From contig NZ_LT670817.1 in the NCBI RefSeq assembly GCF_900129425.1, forward strand, positions 7,840,001-7,904,000: DNA of 64,000 bases. Direction: 5' to 3'. The translations under genes and the position numbers were made by a program. This document shows positions 26,681 through 36,263 of this stretch, piece by piece. Origin of the DNA: Bradyrhizobium erythrophlei. Its GTDB lineage: Bacteria; Pseudomonadota; Alphaproteobacteria; Rhizobiales; Xanthobacteraceae. The notes under the pieces are model-generated. The model saw only the letters and a list, made by a program, of their open reading frames with translations, made no database searches and was not told where the DNA came from. Within the stretch, counting starts at the first letter, position 1. The number at the start of each line of letters is the position of its first letter.

Positions 26681-26926
26681 CAACGGACGTGGACACCGGC
26701 AAAAAATGCGAAGCAAGGAACGGACTAATGACTTGCGTCGTCGACCTCCGGCGATGGTTCCCTCTTCAAAACCCTCTGGTAGATAACCGCCCCGGTGTGC
26801 TGTACTTCGTTCGAGTAGGTTCCGGCTCTTTGCCAAGGAGACGGTTTAGCAGCGGCTGCAGCACAGGCATCTAGCCCCGAAACGGTGCGCTATTTCTCGA
26901 GGCCCGCGGGGAACAGAGTCGGAACG

Positions 26927-29320
26927 ATGGTAGTCATTGATACGAGGCTCGCCGCCGGTCTGGACGAGATCAGTGCAGGATTTGCGGTTTTCGACGAAAA
27001 CCTGAAACTCGTCTTTTGCAATGCTCGTTATCCGCTGATCCGCGGCTATCCTGCCGCCCTTTGCAAACCTGGCGTCGAGCTGACCGAACTGTTCCGGTAC
27101 AACGCCGCGCGCGGTGACTATGGTGATGGCGATGTCAAAGTGCATGTCACGGAACGGGTGGCTCAGATCCAGCGCGGGAACGTCACGGTGGATCAGGTGT
27201 TGGGAGACGGCCGTGTCCTCGCCGCGCGGTATAGGCCGTTAGCCTGCGGTGGCCTAGCGACGACCTACGAAGACGTCACGGAGATGCGCCGCGCCGAGAT
27301 TGCGCTGCGCCACGACCAAACCCGCTACGAGCTCGTCACCCAGGCCGTCAGCGAAGGACTCTACGACTGGGACATTGGGTCCGGTCAGCTTCAGGTCTCC
27401 ACCCGCTTGAATGCCCTGTTCGATTTCAAGCAAGGAGAGTTGACCTCATATGACTGGGTCGCGAGGGTACATCCCGACGATATTGCGTCATACCGCGCGG
27501 CGCTGCGGGCTCATTTCACTGGCAAGACCTCGGTGCTCCACGCAGAATACCGCATCCGCGATAAAGCCGATACGATCCGTTGGGTCGAGGATCATGGACT
27601 ATCGATCCGCAATGAAGCCGGGCGCGCAGTCCGATTGGTGGGCGCAGTCAGCGACATTACCTCCCGGAAGAATGCCGAGCGGGCGCTACGCGAAAGTGAA
27701 GAACGCTACTCGCTTGCAATGAGCGCCATTAATGAAGGTGTTTATGACTGGGACCTAACCCGAGACGAGATCTTTTACTCGCCAAATGTTATGGAGGTGC
27801 TTGGGTTCACAGGGTTGGAGATGTCAACACCGAAGGATTGGATCAGACGTATTCATCCCGAGGATCTTCCTGCCTACCAAGCTGCTTGGGCCGCTCATTT
27901 CCGTGGCGAAACGCGACGGTTTTTCTGCGAAATGCGATACCGACATGCGGACGGATCTACTCATTGGGCGCGTCAGCACGGCACGGGCGTTCGAGATGGT
28001 AGCGGTCGGGTCGTCCGCGTGGTCGGGTCGACGGGCGATATTACGGCTGAGAAGATCCTCGCACACGAGCGCGATGAAGCGCGGACCCGTTTGTTCGTGG
28101 CTCTCGAATCCATCTCTCAAGGTTTCGCACTGTTTGACGCCGAAGATCGGCTGCTAATGTGCAACAGCCAGTATCGTAGGTTCTTTACGCAAGCCTCGGA
28201 TCCAGAAGTCTCTGCCATGATTGTGCCAGGCATGAGGTTCGAGGATTACGTACGGAAGGCTTACGAAAAGGGCATGTATCCCGACGCCGGATCGGATATC
28301 GACGCCTACCTGCGAAGTCGACTCGAGCGCAGACGAGCGGCAGGTTCTGGATTCGAGCTAAAATTGCGGGACGGCACCTGGCTTTACGTAAGCGAACGGC
28401 GCACAAACGATAGCGGCCTCGTAGCCGTCTACACCGATATTACCGATGTAAAGAACAGGGAGTCGGAATTGCGAGCTGCCCGGCTCGCCGCCGAGACGGC
28501 TCTGGCCGATTTGCGCGCGGCACAGGATCGCCTGGTGCAGACCGAGAAGCTGGCCTCCCTCGGCCAGGTCACCGCCGGCATTGCCCACGAAATCAAGAAC
28601 CCGCTCAATTTCGTCAACAATTTCTCAGCGCTATCGGCCGAACTCGTAGGAGAAATGAAGGAGGCACTTTCGGGTATCGACCTCGACAAGAATAAACGGG
28701 AAGAATTGGACGAGATCGCACAAATGCTGAAAGACAACCTCGAAAAGGTTGTTCAGCACGGCAAGCGCGCCGACTCCATCGTGAAAAACATGCTGCAGCA
28801 CTCCCGTGAAGCTTCCGGCGAGCATCGCCCTTCCGACATCAACGTGATAGTGGATGAGAGCCTGAACCTCGCCTATCATGGTGCCCGGGCAGAAAAGGCC
28901 GGCTTTAGCATTGCTTTGCAACGCCATCTTGATCCTTCCGTCGGCATGGCCGATGTCTATCCGCAGGAGATTACGCGAGTCCTGCTCAATCTGATATCGA
29001 ACGGATTCTATGCCACGACCAAACGCAAAGCGGAAGCCGGCGATGGTTTCGAGCCAACGCTTATCGCTGCGACGAAGAATCTCGGAGACAAGGTTGAAAT
29101 TCGTATTCGCGACAACGGGACCGGCATCCCGGAAGGGGTCAAGGATAAAATATTCAACCCATTCTTCACGACCAAGCCGACGGGCGAAGGCACCGGGCTT
29201 GGCCTGTCGATGAGCCACGACATCATCGTGAAACAGCATGGCGGCAGCATTGATGTCGAGACGGAGCCCGGACTTTTCACCGAGTTCAAGATCGTATTGC
29301 CGCGGACGAACCGAAGGTAA
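26927..29320 (+). CDS. Multi-PAS hybrid-free sensor histidine kinase
   Basis: 797 aa from the ATG at 26927 (an upstream GTG at 26885 is possible). No membrane segment: cytoplasmic. PAS-7-type domain (ISAGFAVFDENLKLVFCN), two PAS/PAC units with duplicated features (SEGLYDWDIGSGQL and NEGVYDWDLTRDE), a fourth PAS (ISQGFALFDAEDRLLMCN), a coiled coil, then the dimerisation domain with phospho-His in VTAGIAHEIKNPLNFVNNF, and HATPase (IRDNGTGIP, GEGTGLGLSMSHDI). No response regulator is adjacent, so it is an orphan kinase. Confidence 0.94.
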   Translation: MVVIDTRLAAGLDEISAGFAVFDENLKLVFCNARYPLIRGYPAALCKPGVELTELFRYNAARGDYGDGDVKVHVTERVAQIQRGNVTVDQVLGDGRVLAARYRPLACGGLATTYEDVTEMRRAEIALRHDQTRYELVTQAVSEGLYDWDIGSGQLQVSTRLNALFDFKQGELTSYDWVARVHPDDIASYRAALRAHFTGKTSVLHAEYRIRDKADTIRWVEDHGLSIRNEAGRAVRLVGAVSDITSRKNAERALRESEERYSLAMSAINEGVYDWDLTRDEIFYSPNVMEVLGFTGLEMSTPKDWIRRIHPEDLPAYQAAWAAHFRGETRRFFCEMRYRHADGSTHWARQHGTGVRDGSGRVVRVVGSTGDITAEKILAHERDEARTRLFVALESISQGFALFDAEDRLLMCNSQYRRFFTQASDPEVSAMIVPGMRFEDYVRKAYEKGMYPDAGSDIDAYLRSRLERRRAAGSGFELKLRDGTWLYVSERRTNDSGLVAVYTDITDVKNRESELRAARLAAETALADLRAAQDRLVQTEKLASLGQVTAGIAHEIKNPLNFVNNFSALSAELVGEMKEALSGIDLDKNKREELDEIAQMLKDNLEKVVQHGKRADSIVKNMLQHSREASGEHRPSDINVIVDESLNLAYHGARAEKAGFSIALQRHLDPSVGMADVYPQEITRVLLNLISNGFYATTKRKAEAGDGFEPTLIAATKNLGDKVEIRIRDNGTGIPEGVKDKIFNPFFTTKPTGEGTGLGLSMSHDIIVKQHGGSIDVETEPGLFTEFKIVLPRTNRR

Positions 29321-29370
29321 TCGGCGAGACCCATTCTTCCACTGACAGCGCCAAATTTGCTGCGGTGCAT

Positions 29371-29443
29371 GAGTCCGCTCTTGGCACTTTTCAGACATGG
29401 CACGTGTGATGCGCGATGTCTGTTCTTAGGGGGCAGAGCGGAC
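29371..29443 (+). repeat. Dispersed intergenic repeat
   Basis: GAGTCCGCTCTTGGCACTTT, TCAGACATGGCACGTG, GATGTCTGTTCTTAGGGG and CAGAGCGGAC. The preceding TTTGCTGCGGTGCAT is also found before the 21.3-kb copy. Confidence 0.75.
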
Positions 29444-29589
29444 CTAGCGGTTGCGCGCGCAGAGGTCCGAGTTTGACTCGACTCGGACATGGATGCCTTG
29501 CACGGAGTACCGCTGCGTTCACCCCAATTTTTGAGGTGTTATGCCGCCTAGTCCCGCGATAGGCTGCCAGGCGGATCAAGGGGCGTATC

Positions 29590-30159
29590 TTGGCGAAACC
29601 GATTGATACTGAGCCGGTCTTGATCGCCATCGCGACGGGCGCGACCCGCGTGGGCTTTCGCGCGAGCAGATCGGACAGGCGTGAATCGATCATCTTGGGA
29701 TTGTACTTTGCACGGCGGACAAGTGAAGTCATGCCGACAATGAGCAGCTTTCGCAGATACTTGTCGCCCCTCTTGGTGATACGACCGAGCCGCTCTTTGC
29801 CACCGCTCGACTTCTGAAGTGGCGTCAGTCCCAACCAGGCAGCGAATTGCCGCCCCGAGCGGAACTGATGCGGATCGGTGACCGATGCGGCAAGTGCCGT
29901 CGCGCCAACCGGCCCGATGCCGGGGATGGTCGTGAGACGACGTGCAACATCGTTGCTACGTAGCCAAACGAGCAGATCGCGATCGATCTCGCGGAGCCGA
30001 ATGTGGGTGTCGAGCGCCTGCCGTGACAGTGTGCCGACGATCTTGGCAGCTTCAATCGGTACATCTGGCGCTTTACCATCGACGATCTGTCGCGCCATCA
30101 GCAGCGCCCGTGCCAGCCCCTTGGGGATGTCGATAACGAAGGCTGCTGGATTTTGGAAG
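29590..30159 (-). mobile_element. IS110-family transposase C-terminal remnant
   Basis: The minus frame contains the IS116/IS110/IS902 C-terminal domain: RRLTTIPGIGPVGATALAAS, FRSGRQFAAWLGLTP and GGKERLGRITKRGDKYLRKL. The N-terminal catalytic half is missing: upstream the frame runs into the 3' end of the neighbouring regulator gene. The C-terminal tail also departs from the family. Not functional. Confidence 0.85.
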
Positions 30160-31719
30160 CTAACGCAAGCCGGCGCGACGAAAGCCGTCCAGATAGCAAA
30201 CGCGGTCCTCTTCGTGCTTGAACGGCATCTCGTTGGAAATCCACTCAAGTGATATGTCCGGCTGCACGCGCCGCAGTTCTTTCAGCGCTGCGCTTGCAAC
30301 GTCATTGAATCCGCCCGCCGCGGCCGCCGCGGTTAGCACCCGATGTGCACCGACAAAGTCGGCGCGATGCCGCAACGCTTCCCGGGACAGGCGCATCGCT
30401 TCTTCGTAATTGCGCCCGACGAATTGCGAATAGGCGGCAACACCGCAATAGATCGCGGCGAACGGATCGCGTGGGCTGAGCCGGAGCGCATGCCGCGCGG
30501 CACGGTCACCCTCTTCCCATCGCCCGCAATACGTCAGCGCGACCCCGTAATATCCCCTTGCCGGGGAGAAGTTGGGGTTCAGTCCGAGCGCGAGCTCGAA
30601 TTCAGCCAGCGAATCCTCGAACCGGCGATTGAACAGGTAGACGCTGGCAAGTGCGTAGTGGGCCCAGGCGTCCTCGCTATCGGCGCGGATCGCCGCCAGC
30701 GCCGCCCGTTCGGCGACCGGCACCGCTTTCGCCATCGTTTCCCAGCCCATGTGGGCGCTGAAAGTATGGCAGGAGGCGAGCACGCCCAGCGCTTGACCGT
30801 AGTTTGGGTCGATATCGATGGCTTTCTCCAGAAGCGCCTGGGCAACCATGTTGTCCTGCCGTGTCACGCGCCAGTAGTGAGACAACGCGCGCATCACAAG
30901 ATCCCAGGCGTCCATGCTGTCCGGCGGCTTGCGCTGGGCCCGGAAGTTTTCGGCCGCATAGAGTTGCGGTTCTATAGCGGCGACGATCGCCTGAGCGATT
31001 TCGTCCTGAACAGCAAACACATCAGCGAGACTTCTGTCGTAGCGCTCTGCCCAAATATGACTCCCGGTGGTCACATCGTTCAACTGGACCGCGATGCGTA
31101 CACGATCGCCGTCCTTGCGAACGCTGCCATCGACGACATAGCCGACGCCAAGCTCTTCGCCGATCTGCTTCAGGTGAACGGATTTTCGCTTATACACGAA
31201 GGAAGAGTTGCGCGCGATCACGTAAAACCAGCGCAGCTTCGAAAGCGCTGTGACGATATCCTCGCTGATTCCATCCGAAAAATATTCTTGTTCGGGCTCT
31301 TCGCTCATATTCGTGAACGGCAACACCGCGATGGCGGGCCGATCGAGCGACGCGAGATTGTCCTTGTTTGAGTGATTTGCCGAACCTTCCCCCGGCTTCA
31401 TCTCGGGCTGGCTCACGCGCACGTCGCCGACAAAGCGGAATCCCTTACGCGCGATGGTGCGGACCAAACGCTGATCCCTGCCGCTGTCGCCTACAGCCTT
31501 ACGAACCGCATTGATCCTGCTGGTCAGCGTCGACTCCGAGACAATTCGTCCTTCCCAGATATTGTCGAACAGGTCGTCCTTACTGACGACGCGGTCGCGA
31601 TTTTCGATGAGGTACAGCAAGAGATTGAACACCTGTGGCTCAACCGGCACGCCCTCGCCGCCACAGCTCAGTTCCTGGTGGCTGGTATCAAGTACATGAT
31701 TTGAAAAGATAAATTGCAC
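30160..31719 (-). CDS. CadC-like winged-helix regulator with FlgO/TPR region
   Basis: 519 aa, start most likely GTG 31719 (AGGA upstream). Residues 1-100 are an OmpR/PhoB-type DNA-binding domain (VPVEPQVFNLLLYLIENRDR, STLTSRINAVRKAVGDSG, FVGDVRV). Then the adenylate-cyclase-associated/FlgO-like domain (RPAIAVLPFTNMSEEPEQEY, LGVGYVVDGSVRKDGDRVRI, IWAERYDRSLADVFAVQDEI), followed by TPR units (DPNYGQALGVLASCH, RRFEDSLAEFELALGLNPNF). The C-terminus (YLDGFRRAGL) is complete although an IS110 remnant follows at once. No membrane segment is evident. Signal unknown. Confidence 0.9.
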   Translation of the reverse strand: MQFIFSNHVLDTSHQELSCGGEGVPVEPQVFNLLLYLIENRDRVVSKDDLFDNIWEGRIVSESTLTSRINAVRKAVGDSGRDQRLVRTIARKGFRFVGDVRVSQPEMKPGEGSANHSNKDNLASLDRPAIAVLPFTNMSEEPEQEYFSDGISEDIVTALSKLRWFYVIARNSSFVYKRKSVHLKQIGEELGVGYVVDGSVRKDGDRVRIAVQLNDVTTGSHIWAERYDRSLADVFAVQDEIAQAIVAAIEPQLYAAENFRAQRKPPDSMDAWDLVMRALSHYWRVTRQDNMVAQALLEKAIDIDPNYGQALGVLASCHTFSAHMGWETMAKAVPVAERAALAAIRADSEDAWAHYALASVYLFNRRFEDSLAEFELALGLNPNFSPARGYYGVALTYCGRWEEGDRAARHALRLSPRDPFAAIYCGVAAYSQFVGRNYEEAMRLSREALRHRADFVGAHRVLTAAAAAGGFNDVASAALKELRRVQPDISLEWISNEMPFKHEEDRVCYLDGFRRAGLR

Positions 31720-31877
31720 GCTGAAATCCTGGCCCCGAAAACCCTCAAGAAACAATCAAGCCAGTCTCAGGGCAAAATCAAGGTGCCCCCAAATCTTTTA
31801 GGTCAGCGCCCGCTCATTTTGGGTTTACCGGTCGGACCACCCATGACCGGGTTGCATATCCCGAAAAGGAGATAGCC

Positions 31878-32735
31878 ATGGAAGCCACAACCACACCTGC
31901 AAGACAACCCGGCAATTCCAAAATTATCGCGACGACTGATCTGGCCGCCCTGAAAATTCGGCAGCAGGCTGCCTGGTCATCGGGCAATTATGCCGTCGTC
32001 GGCACAACCCTGCAAATCGTCGGGGAAGAACTTTGCGAGGCGCTCGATCTGCGCTCCGGCTCAAAAGTACTCGATGTGGCCGCTGGAAACGGCATGGTTA
32101 GCCTGGCGGCGGCTCGCCGATGGTGCGAGGTCACTTCAACCGATTATGTGCCGGCTTTGCTTGAATGCGGACAGGCGCGCGCGTCCGCGGAAGGTCTGTC
32201 AATCGATTTCCTCGAAGCGGATGCCGAAAATCTGCCGTTTGCAAACGCCGCATTCGACGCGGTTGTGTCGACCTTTGGTGTGATGTTCACACCCAATCAG
32301 AGCCAGGCGGCCAACGAACTCCTGCGGGTCTGCAAACCCGGCGGCAAGATCGGTCTTGCCAACTGGACGCCGGAAGGCTTCATCGGACAGGTCTTCAAGA
32401 CGCTCGGGAAATATTTGCTGCCTCCAACTGGCGCCAAATCGCCGGCGCTCTGGGGCACGCGCACATGCCTCAACGAAATGTTTGAGGCCGACGCCAGTTC
32501 GATCAAGGCTGAGCCGCGCCTGTTCAACTTCCGTTATCGATCGCCCGAGCATTTTCTGGACGTCTTCAAGACCTTCTACGGCCCAGTATTGAAGGCGTTC
32601 GCGGCACTGGATGCGCCGACCCAGGAAACTCTCAGGAACGATCTGCACGCGCTGATCGTGCGCATGAACAGGGTCGGTGACGGCACCATGGTGGTGCCGA
32701 GCGAATATCTGGAGGTCGTGATCACCAGACGGTGA
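31878..32735 (+). CDS. Class I SAM-dependent methyltransferase
   Basis: 285 aa, ATG behind AAAGGAG. Rossmann motif I VLDVAAGNGMVSLAAAR, motif II STDYVPALLECG, and post-motif ENLPFANAAFDAVVSTFGVM of the UbiE/Methyltransf_11 type; the C-terminal half has PEHFLDVFKTFYGP. Cytoplasmic; substrate unknown. A hydrolase gene follows 46 bp downstream on the same strand, probably co-transcribed. Confidence 0.92.
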   Translation: MEATTTPARQPGNSKIIATTDLAALKIRQQAAWSSGNYAVVGTTLQIVGEELCEALDLRSGSKVLDVAAGNGMVSLAAARRWCEVTSTDYVPALLECGQARASAEGLSIDFLEADAENLPFANAAFDAVVSTFGVMFTPNQSQAANELLRVCKPGGKIGLANWTPEGFIGQVFKTLGKYLLPPTGAKSPALWGTRTCLNEMFEADASSIKAEPRLFNFRYRSPEHFLDVFKTFYGPVLKAFAALDAPTQETLRNDLHALIVRMNRVGDGTMVVPSEYLEVVITRR

Positions 32736-32781
32736 AACGACCCCTCATCAACTCCCTCACTTCCACCGCTGGAGAACTCTA

Positions 32782-33681
32782 ATGGGCAGACTAATTAGGA
32801 ATGATACGATGATAACTTCTGCTCAAGCCGCTACTGAATCCGGCTTCACCAGCTCCGTGATAGCGCTCCATTGCTCGCTGAGTTCGGGCCATCAATGGAG
32901 TAGTCTTGCTCAGGAACTTACAGGCAAGCATCAGGTCATCACGCCGGATATTTCCGGTTATGGAAATAATGATGTGGGACGGTTCTTGCTGCCGACCACC
33001 ATGGCGGAGGAAGTAGATTTACTGAGCGATCGCGTTGGCGAAGCTATAGAGCCCATACACCTTGTCGGGCATTCCTACGGCGGTGCGCTTGCATTCAAGA
33101 TTGCGACTGACTCGCCGTTGGCGAGTCGCGTTCGTAGCTTGACACTGATTGAACCGGTGTTGCCGACGATCTTGATGGAAAGCGAACCGGACCGACGGCT
33201 GTACGAGCAATTTGTTGGTTTGGCGCAAGCAGTTTGCAAAGATCTTTGGAAAGGGTCGTCTTCGGAGGCAATCGAAAAATTCCTCGTATTCTGGCAAGGA
33301 TCCGGGCCCACAGAGCAACTTTCGTCGAAAGCGCTCGTGCGTATGATAGAGCATGCGGAAAAACTTGCTTATGAATTCTGGGCGATTCTCGGCGAACGAA
33401 ATGTAACGGTGGCGGCGACTGCGATCCGCGTGCCGACGTTGTTGGTGTCCGGCGGATTGTCTCCCTACTTCACCCAACGGGTGGTCGGGCGACTTGCATC
33501 CACGATCCCCGGCGCCGAGACCAAGCATCTGCCTGCAGCTGGTCATATGCTGCCTATTACACATGCCGCCATGATCAACCCCGACATAGCGCGGCACATC
33601 GCACGAGCTGACGAATTCGCCAGCCTCTCATTGGCGCTCGAAGAGTTCCCAACTCAAACTCAAGCTTCAGTAAAAGGCTGA
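32782..33681 (+). CDS. Alpha/beta fold hydrolase
   Basis: 299 aa, ATG behind TGGAGAA. Opening VIALHCSLSSGHQWSSLAQE, nucleophile elbow LVGHSYGGAL, later acid strand VPTLLVSGGLSP and catalytic His in LPAAGHMLPITH. Fits the alpha/beta hydrolase_6 group. Probably in one transcript with the preceding methyltransferase gene. More AT-rich than the core genes. Confidence 0.9.
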   Translation: MGRLIRNDTMITSAQAATESGFTSSVIALHCSLSSGHQWSSLAQELTGKHQVITPDISGYGNNDVGRFLLPTTMAEEVDLLSDRVGEAIEPIHLVGHSYGGALAFKIATDSPLASRVRSLTLIEPVLPTILMESEPDRRLYEQFVGLAQAVCKDLWKGSSSEAIEKFLVFWQGSGPTEQLSSKALVRMIEHAEKLAYEFWAILGERNVTVAATAIRVPTLLVSGGLSPYFTQRVVGRLASTIPGAETKHLPAAGHMLPITHAAMINPDIARHIARADEFASLSLALEEFPTQTQASVKG

Positions 33682-33895
33682 AACTAGCCAAGCGGGGACG
33701 TTTACGGGCAACCGCAGACACCCGTTTGTCGCCCGCGTCGGCCAACAACATACAACGGTTCTGTGACTCAGCAGCGCTTATGGCGCCTGTTGGCGAAAAA
33801 TTGTTGCATGATGACATGATTTCACTGGCAGCTTACGTTTCATCCTTAAAACTCTAAGCGATGCCAGCGAGCGACAACTTCCGTTATTGGCAGCC

Positions 33896-35114
33896 GGCTC
33901 AACCGGTCGATGCAACACAGGCGTTAAATCTCTCTGCTGGGGTTTCAAATTGCATGGTCTTACGCGGCCGTTCGTTAAGCTGGCGAGCCACTTTGTTCAA
34001 GTGGGCTTGCGAGTGCACCGACAAGTCGGTGCCCTTCGGGAAGTATTGTCGCAGCAGGCCATTGGTGTTCTCATTCGACCCGCGCTGCCACGGGCTTTGC
34101 GGATCGCAAAAATAAACGTCGATGTTGGTCGTCAACGTAAATCGTCGATGATCCGTAAGTTCCTTGCCCCGGTCCCAGGTTAGCGATTTATACAGTTCGG
34201 TCGGCAGCTTTCTAGCTTGCTTGATGAGCGCGGAGACGACCGATTGGGTGTCTTTGTTGGCCACCTTTGCTAACATCACGTAACGGGTATGACGCTCGAC
34301 CAAGGTCGCGATATAGCTGTTCTTCGAACCGGACAGCAGATCGCCTTCCCAATGGCCAGGCACCGCTCGATCTTCAACTGCTGCCGGGCGCTGACGGATC
34401 GAGACGGGATCCTTGATTTGTCCCCGTCCATCGCCGTGAAGACCTGCCTGTTTCGATCGACGGATCGTGCGCTTCGATCGAAGATGGCAAAGTAGCTCTT
34501 TCTTAAGCACTCCGCGAGCTTGAACAAAGAGACTGCGATAGATCGTCTCGTGTGACACCTGACAATTCTCATCTTCAGGATGGGCTCTCTTAAGCCAGCC
34601 GGCTATCTGCTCGGGTGCCCAATTTAATCTCAGCTTGCTGGTTACCGCCTGTCGCAACCCGGGATTAGTCGCCAACTTGCAACGTTTCGGACGGCGGGCT
34701 CGGGCCCAGGCCTGGTCATCCGCCAGAGCCGCTCGGTATCGATCATAGCCGCCATTCCGGCTAATTTCTCGGCTCACCGTCGAAGGCGAGCGGCCCAGCA
34801 TCTTGGCTATCGATCGGGCTGATTGATGCGCTGTAATCCCTCTGGAAATCTCCTCCCGCTCCGAAAGCGCCAATGCCAGCCTTGAGCGATGCCTTGCTGC
34901 AGGACGGATGCCCCCGTGCGGGGCCACCTGGAAATAAATCGACGATGACGGCTTCCCAAACGCTCGCCCGATCCCCTTCAAAGACTCCCCGCGTTGCCAG
35001 CGATCCCATAACTCCGTCTTCTCGGCCGTTGTAAAACCTCGACGAAATCTCTGTTCCATCGTCTCACTCCATCTTTTCCCTCTAAGATAAAGTGTTGCAT
35101 CGACCGGTTGAGCC
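33896..35114 (-). mobile_element. IS30-family insertion sequence, complete
   Basis: 1219 bp bounded by perfect 23-bp inverted repeats: 33896-33918 begins GGCTCAACCGGTCGATGC and 35092-35114 is its reverse complement, ending CGACCGGTTGAGCC. It contains one intact transposase. It sits inside a copy of the dispersed repeat: TTCCGTTATTGGCA remains on the left and CACTTAACGGACGTAACC on the right. Confidence 0.9.
33899..35059 (-). CDS. IS30-family transposase
   Basis: 386 aa from the ATG at 35059. N-terminal helix-turn-helix domains (FTTAEKTELWDRWQRGESLK, RSPSTVSREISRNGGYDRY), then the DDE core: GHWEGDLLSG, LTWDRGKELTDH and the E region PWQRGSNENTNGLLRQYFPK. Full length; likely active. Confidence 0.95.
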   Translation of the reverse strand: MEQRFRRGFTTAEKTELWDRWQRGESLKGIGRAFGKPSSSIYFQVAPHGGIRPAARHRSRLALALSEREEISRGITAHQSARSIAKMLGRSPSTVSREISRNGGYDRYRAALADDQAWARARRPKRCKLATNPGLRQAVTSKLRLNWAPEQIAGWLKRAHPEDENCQVSHETIYRSLFVQARGVLKKELLCHLRSKRTIRRSKQAGLHGDGRGQIKDPVSIRQRPAAVEDRAVPGHWEGDLLSGSKNSYIATLVERHTRYVMLAKVANKDTQSVVSALIKQARKLPTELYKSLTWDRGKELTDHRRFTLTTNIDVYFCDPQSPWQRGSNENTNGLLRQYFPKGTDLSVHSQAHLNKVARQLNERPRKTMQFETPAERFNACVASTG

Positions 35115-35176
35115 CACCGCACTTAACGGACGTAACCAGCCGAGCTGCCGATGTCGTTCATCAAGGTATAGCGGAC
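35115..35176 (+). repeat. Dispersed intergenic repeat, right part
   Basis: CACCGCACTTAACGGACGTA, GAGCTGCCGATGTCGTTCAT and TATAGCGGAC. Its left part lies at about 33876-33895 on the other side of the IS30 element. Confidence 0.7.
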
Positions 35177-35195
35177 ATCACGATCCCGCTGGCCG

Positions 35196-36263
35196 TCACC
35201 CGACGCCAGCCTGCCGCGCGACGAGGGTGACGTTGGCTCCGGCCGATGACGGCGCGTTCAGCGAGAACCGGTATCCGGCAATCGGCAGCATGCTGGTGAC
35301 CGTGACGAATTGGTTCGACGACCCGGCGAGCAGGGTGAACGCGGTCGGTGACGACGAGACCGGTGACGGGTAGATGTCAGAGGGGCCTTCATAGGCGACA
35401 CTGATCGCGCACGAGGAGCCACCGGTCGACAGCACTGCGAACGTGATCTGTTGCGGCGTCGTCTGCCAGTTTGCGATCTTCCACGGCGACGAACTACAAG
35501 GGGAGCCGTACTCTCCCGGTGGGGCCCGCCGGTGAAATCGGAGTCTCAGAATTTTTATCCGCCTCTCGTTCAAAGGGGACCCGTTTTCCGGCGGCAGTTC
35601 TGTTTCGAGAACAGAACTGCGGGGACCGCATTTATTTTTTGGAATTTTCCGGGACCCGTTTGCGACCGCGCCGACCACGGTGGGTATGGGGGCGGTAGAG
35701 CGGCGCGATCGGGGGATGGTGGCTGGAGTGGCCTCGTCGCGAAAACGAATGCCGCCGCGCCCCGCCGACCGGGAAACATTCTCCAAGACGGGAACCTCGG
35801 TTTTGGTCTCGAAGACTGTGCGATCCGATTTTCCGATTTCGCATTTTATTTTTTTTGCGCCGTGAGCCTCATCGTGGGGGGCACCTTCACTGGTGCGGCG
35901 ATCACTCGTGGCGGGGATGGTAGCTGCCCCATCGGAATGACGAATGCTTGGGGACACCGCCGACCGGGAAAACGGCTTCCAACGCGCGAACACCGTTCTG
36001 GTCTCGTCAACTGTGAGCCCGGTGGCGATGCCGAGCTTTCCCCTCAAGGCGAAGGCTGTTGCTCCCGGCCGCCAGCCTTCGAGCCAACTGTCGGGGTCGT
36101 AGTCCGATGCGATCAGAACTCTCGCCGCATCCAAAAATGGCTGTCGGCTCGAACCGACAAGTACCGTCCCATCCGGTAACGAGGCTCCGAACCGGCCGTG
36201 CCGTGGTTCGATCTCTTTCGAGATGATGATTTTGATCGTCGTGGGAGGGTTTGAATGCATCAT
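35196..36263 (-). CDS. Chimeric ORF: hypothetical N-part fused to phage-like C-part
   Basis: 355 codons from ATG 36263. Residues 1 to about 115 look like a small bradyrhizobial protein (RHGRFGASLPDGTVLVGSSR, QPFLDAARVLIASDYDPDSW). The last 90 residues (WQTTPQQITFAVLSTGGSSC, PTAFTLLAGSSNQFVTVTS) look like a small phage-structural-type protein rich in Ser/Thr/Val. The middle (about 35500-35880) is Arg/Pro-rich, contains a strong hairpin and has no protein character. Most likely two former genes joined by deletion, the ORF being accidental. Confidence 0.4.
   Translation of the reverse strand: MMHSNPPTTIKIIISKEIEPRHGRFGASLPDGTVLVGSSRQPFLDAARVLIASDYDPDSWLEGWRPGATAFALRGKLGIATGLTVDETRTVFARWKPFSRSAVSPSIRHSDGAATIPATSDRRTSEGAPHDEAHGAKKIKCEIGKSDRTVFETKTEVPVLENVSRSAGRGGIRFRDEATPATIPRSRRSTAPIPTVVGAVANGSRKIPKNKCGPRSSVLETELPPENGSPLNERRIKILRLRFHRRAPPGEYGSPCSSSPWKIANWQTTPQQITFAVLSTGGSSCAISVAYEGPSDIYPSPVSSSPTAFTLLAGSSNQFVTVTSMLPIAGYRFSLNAPSSAGANVTLVARQAGVG
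35594..35620. repeat. Perfect 11-bp inverted repeat
   Basis: GCAGTTCTGTT-TCGAG-AACAGAACTGC, followed by CCGCATTTATTTTTT. It may have been a terminator on the plus strand; it lies inside the chimeric ORF and argues against that middle part being coding. Confidence 0.6.
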
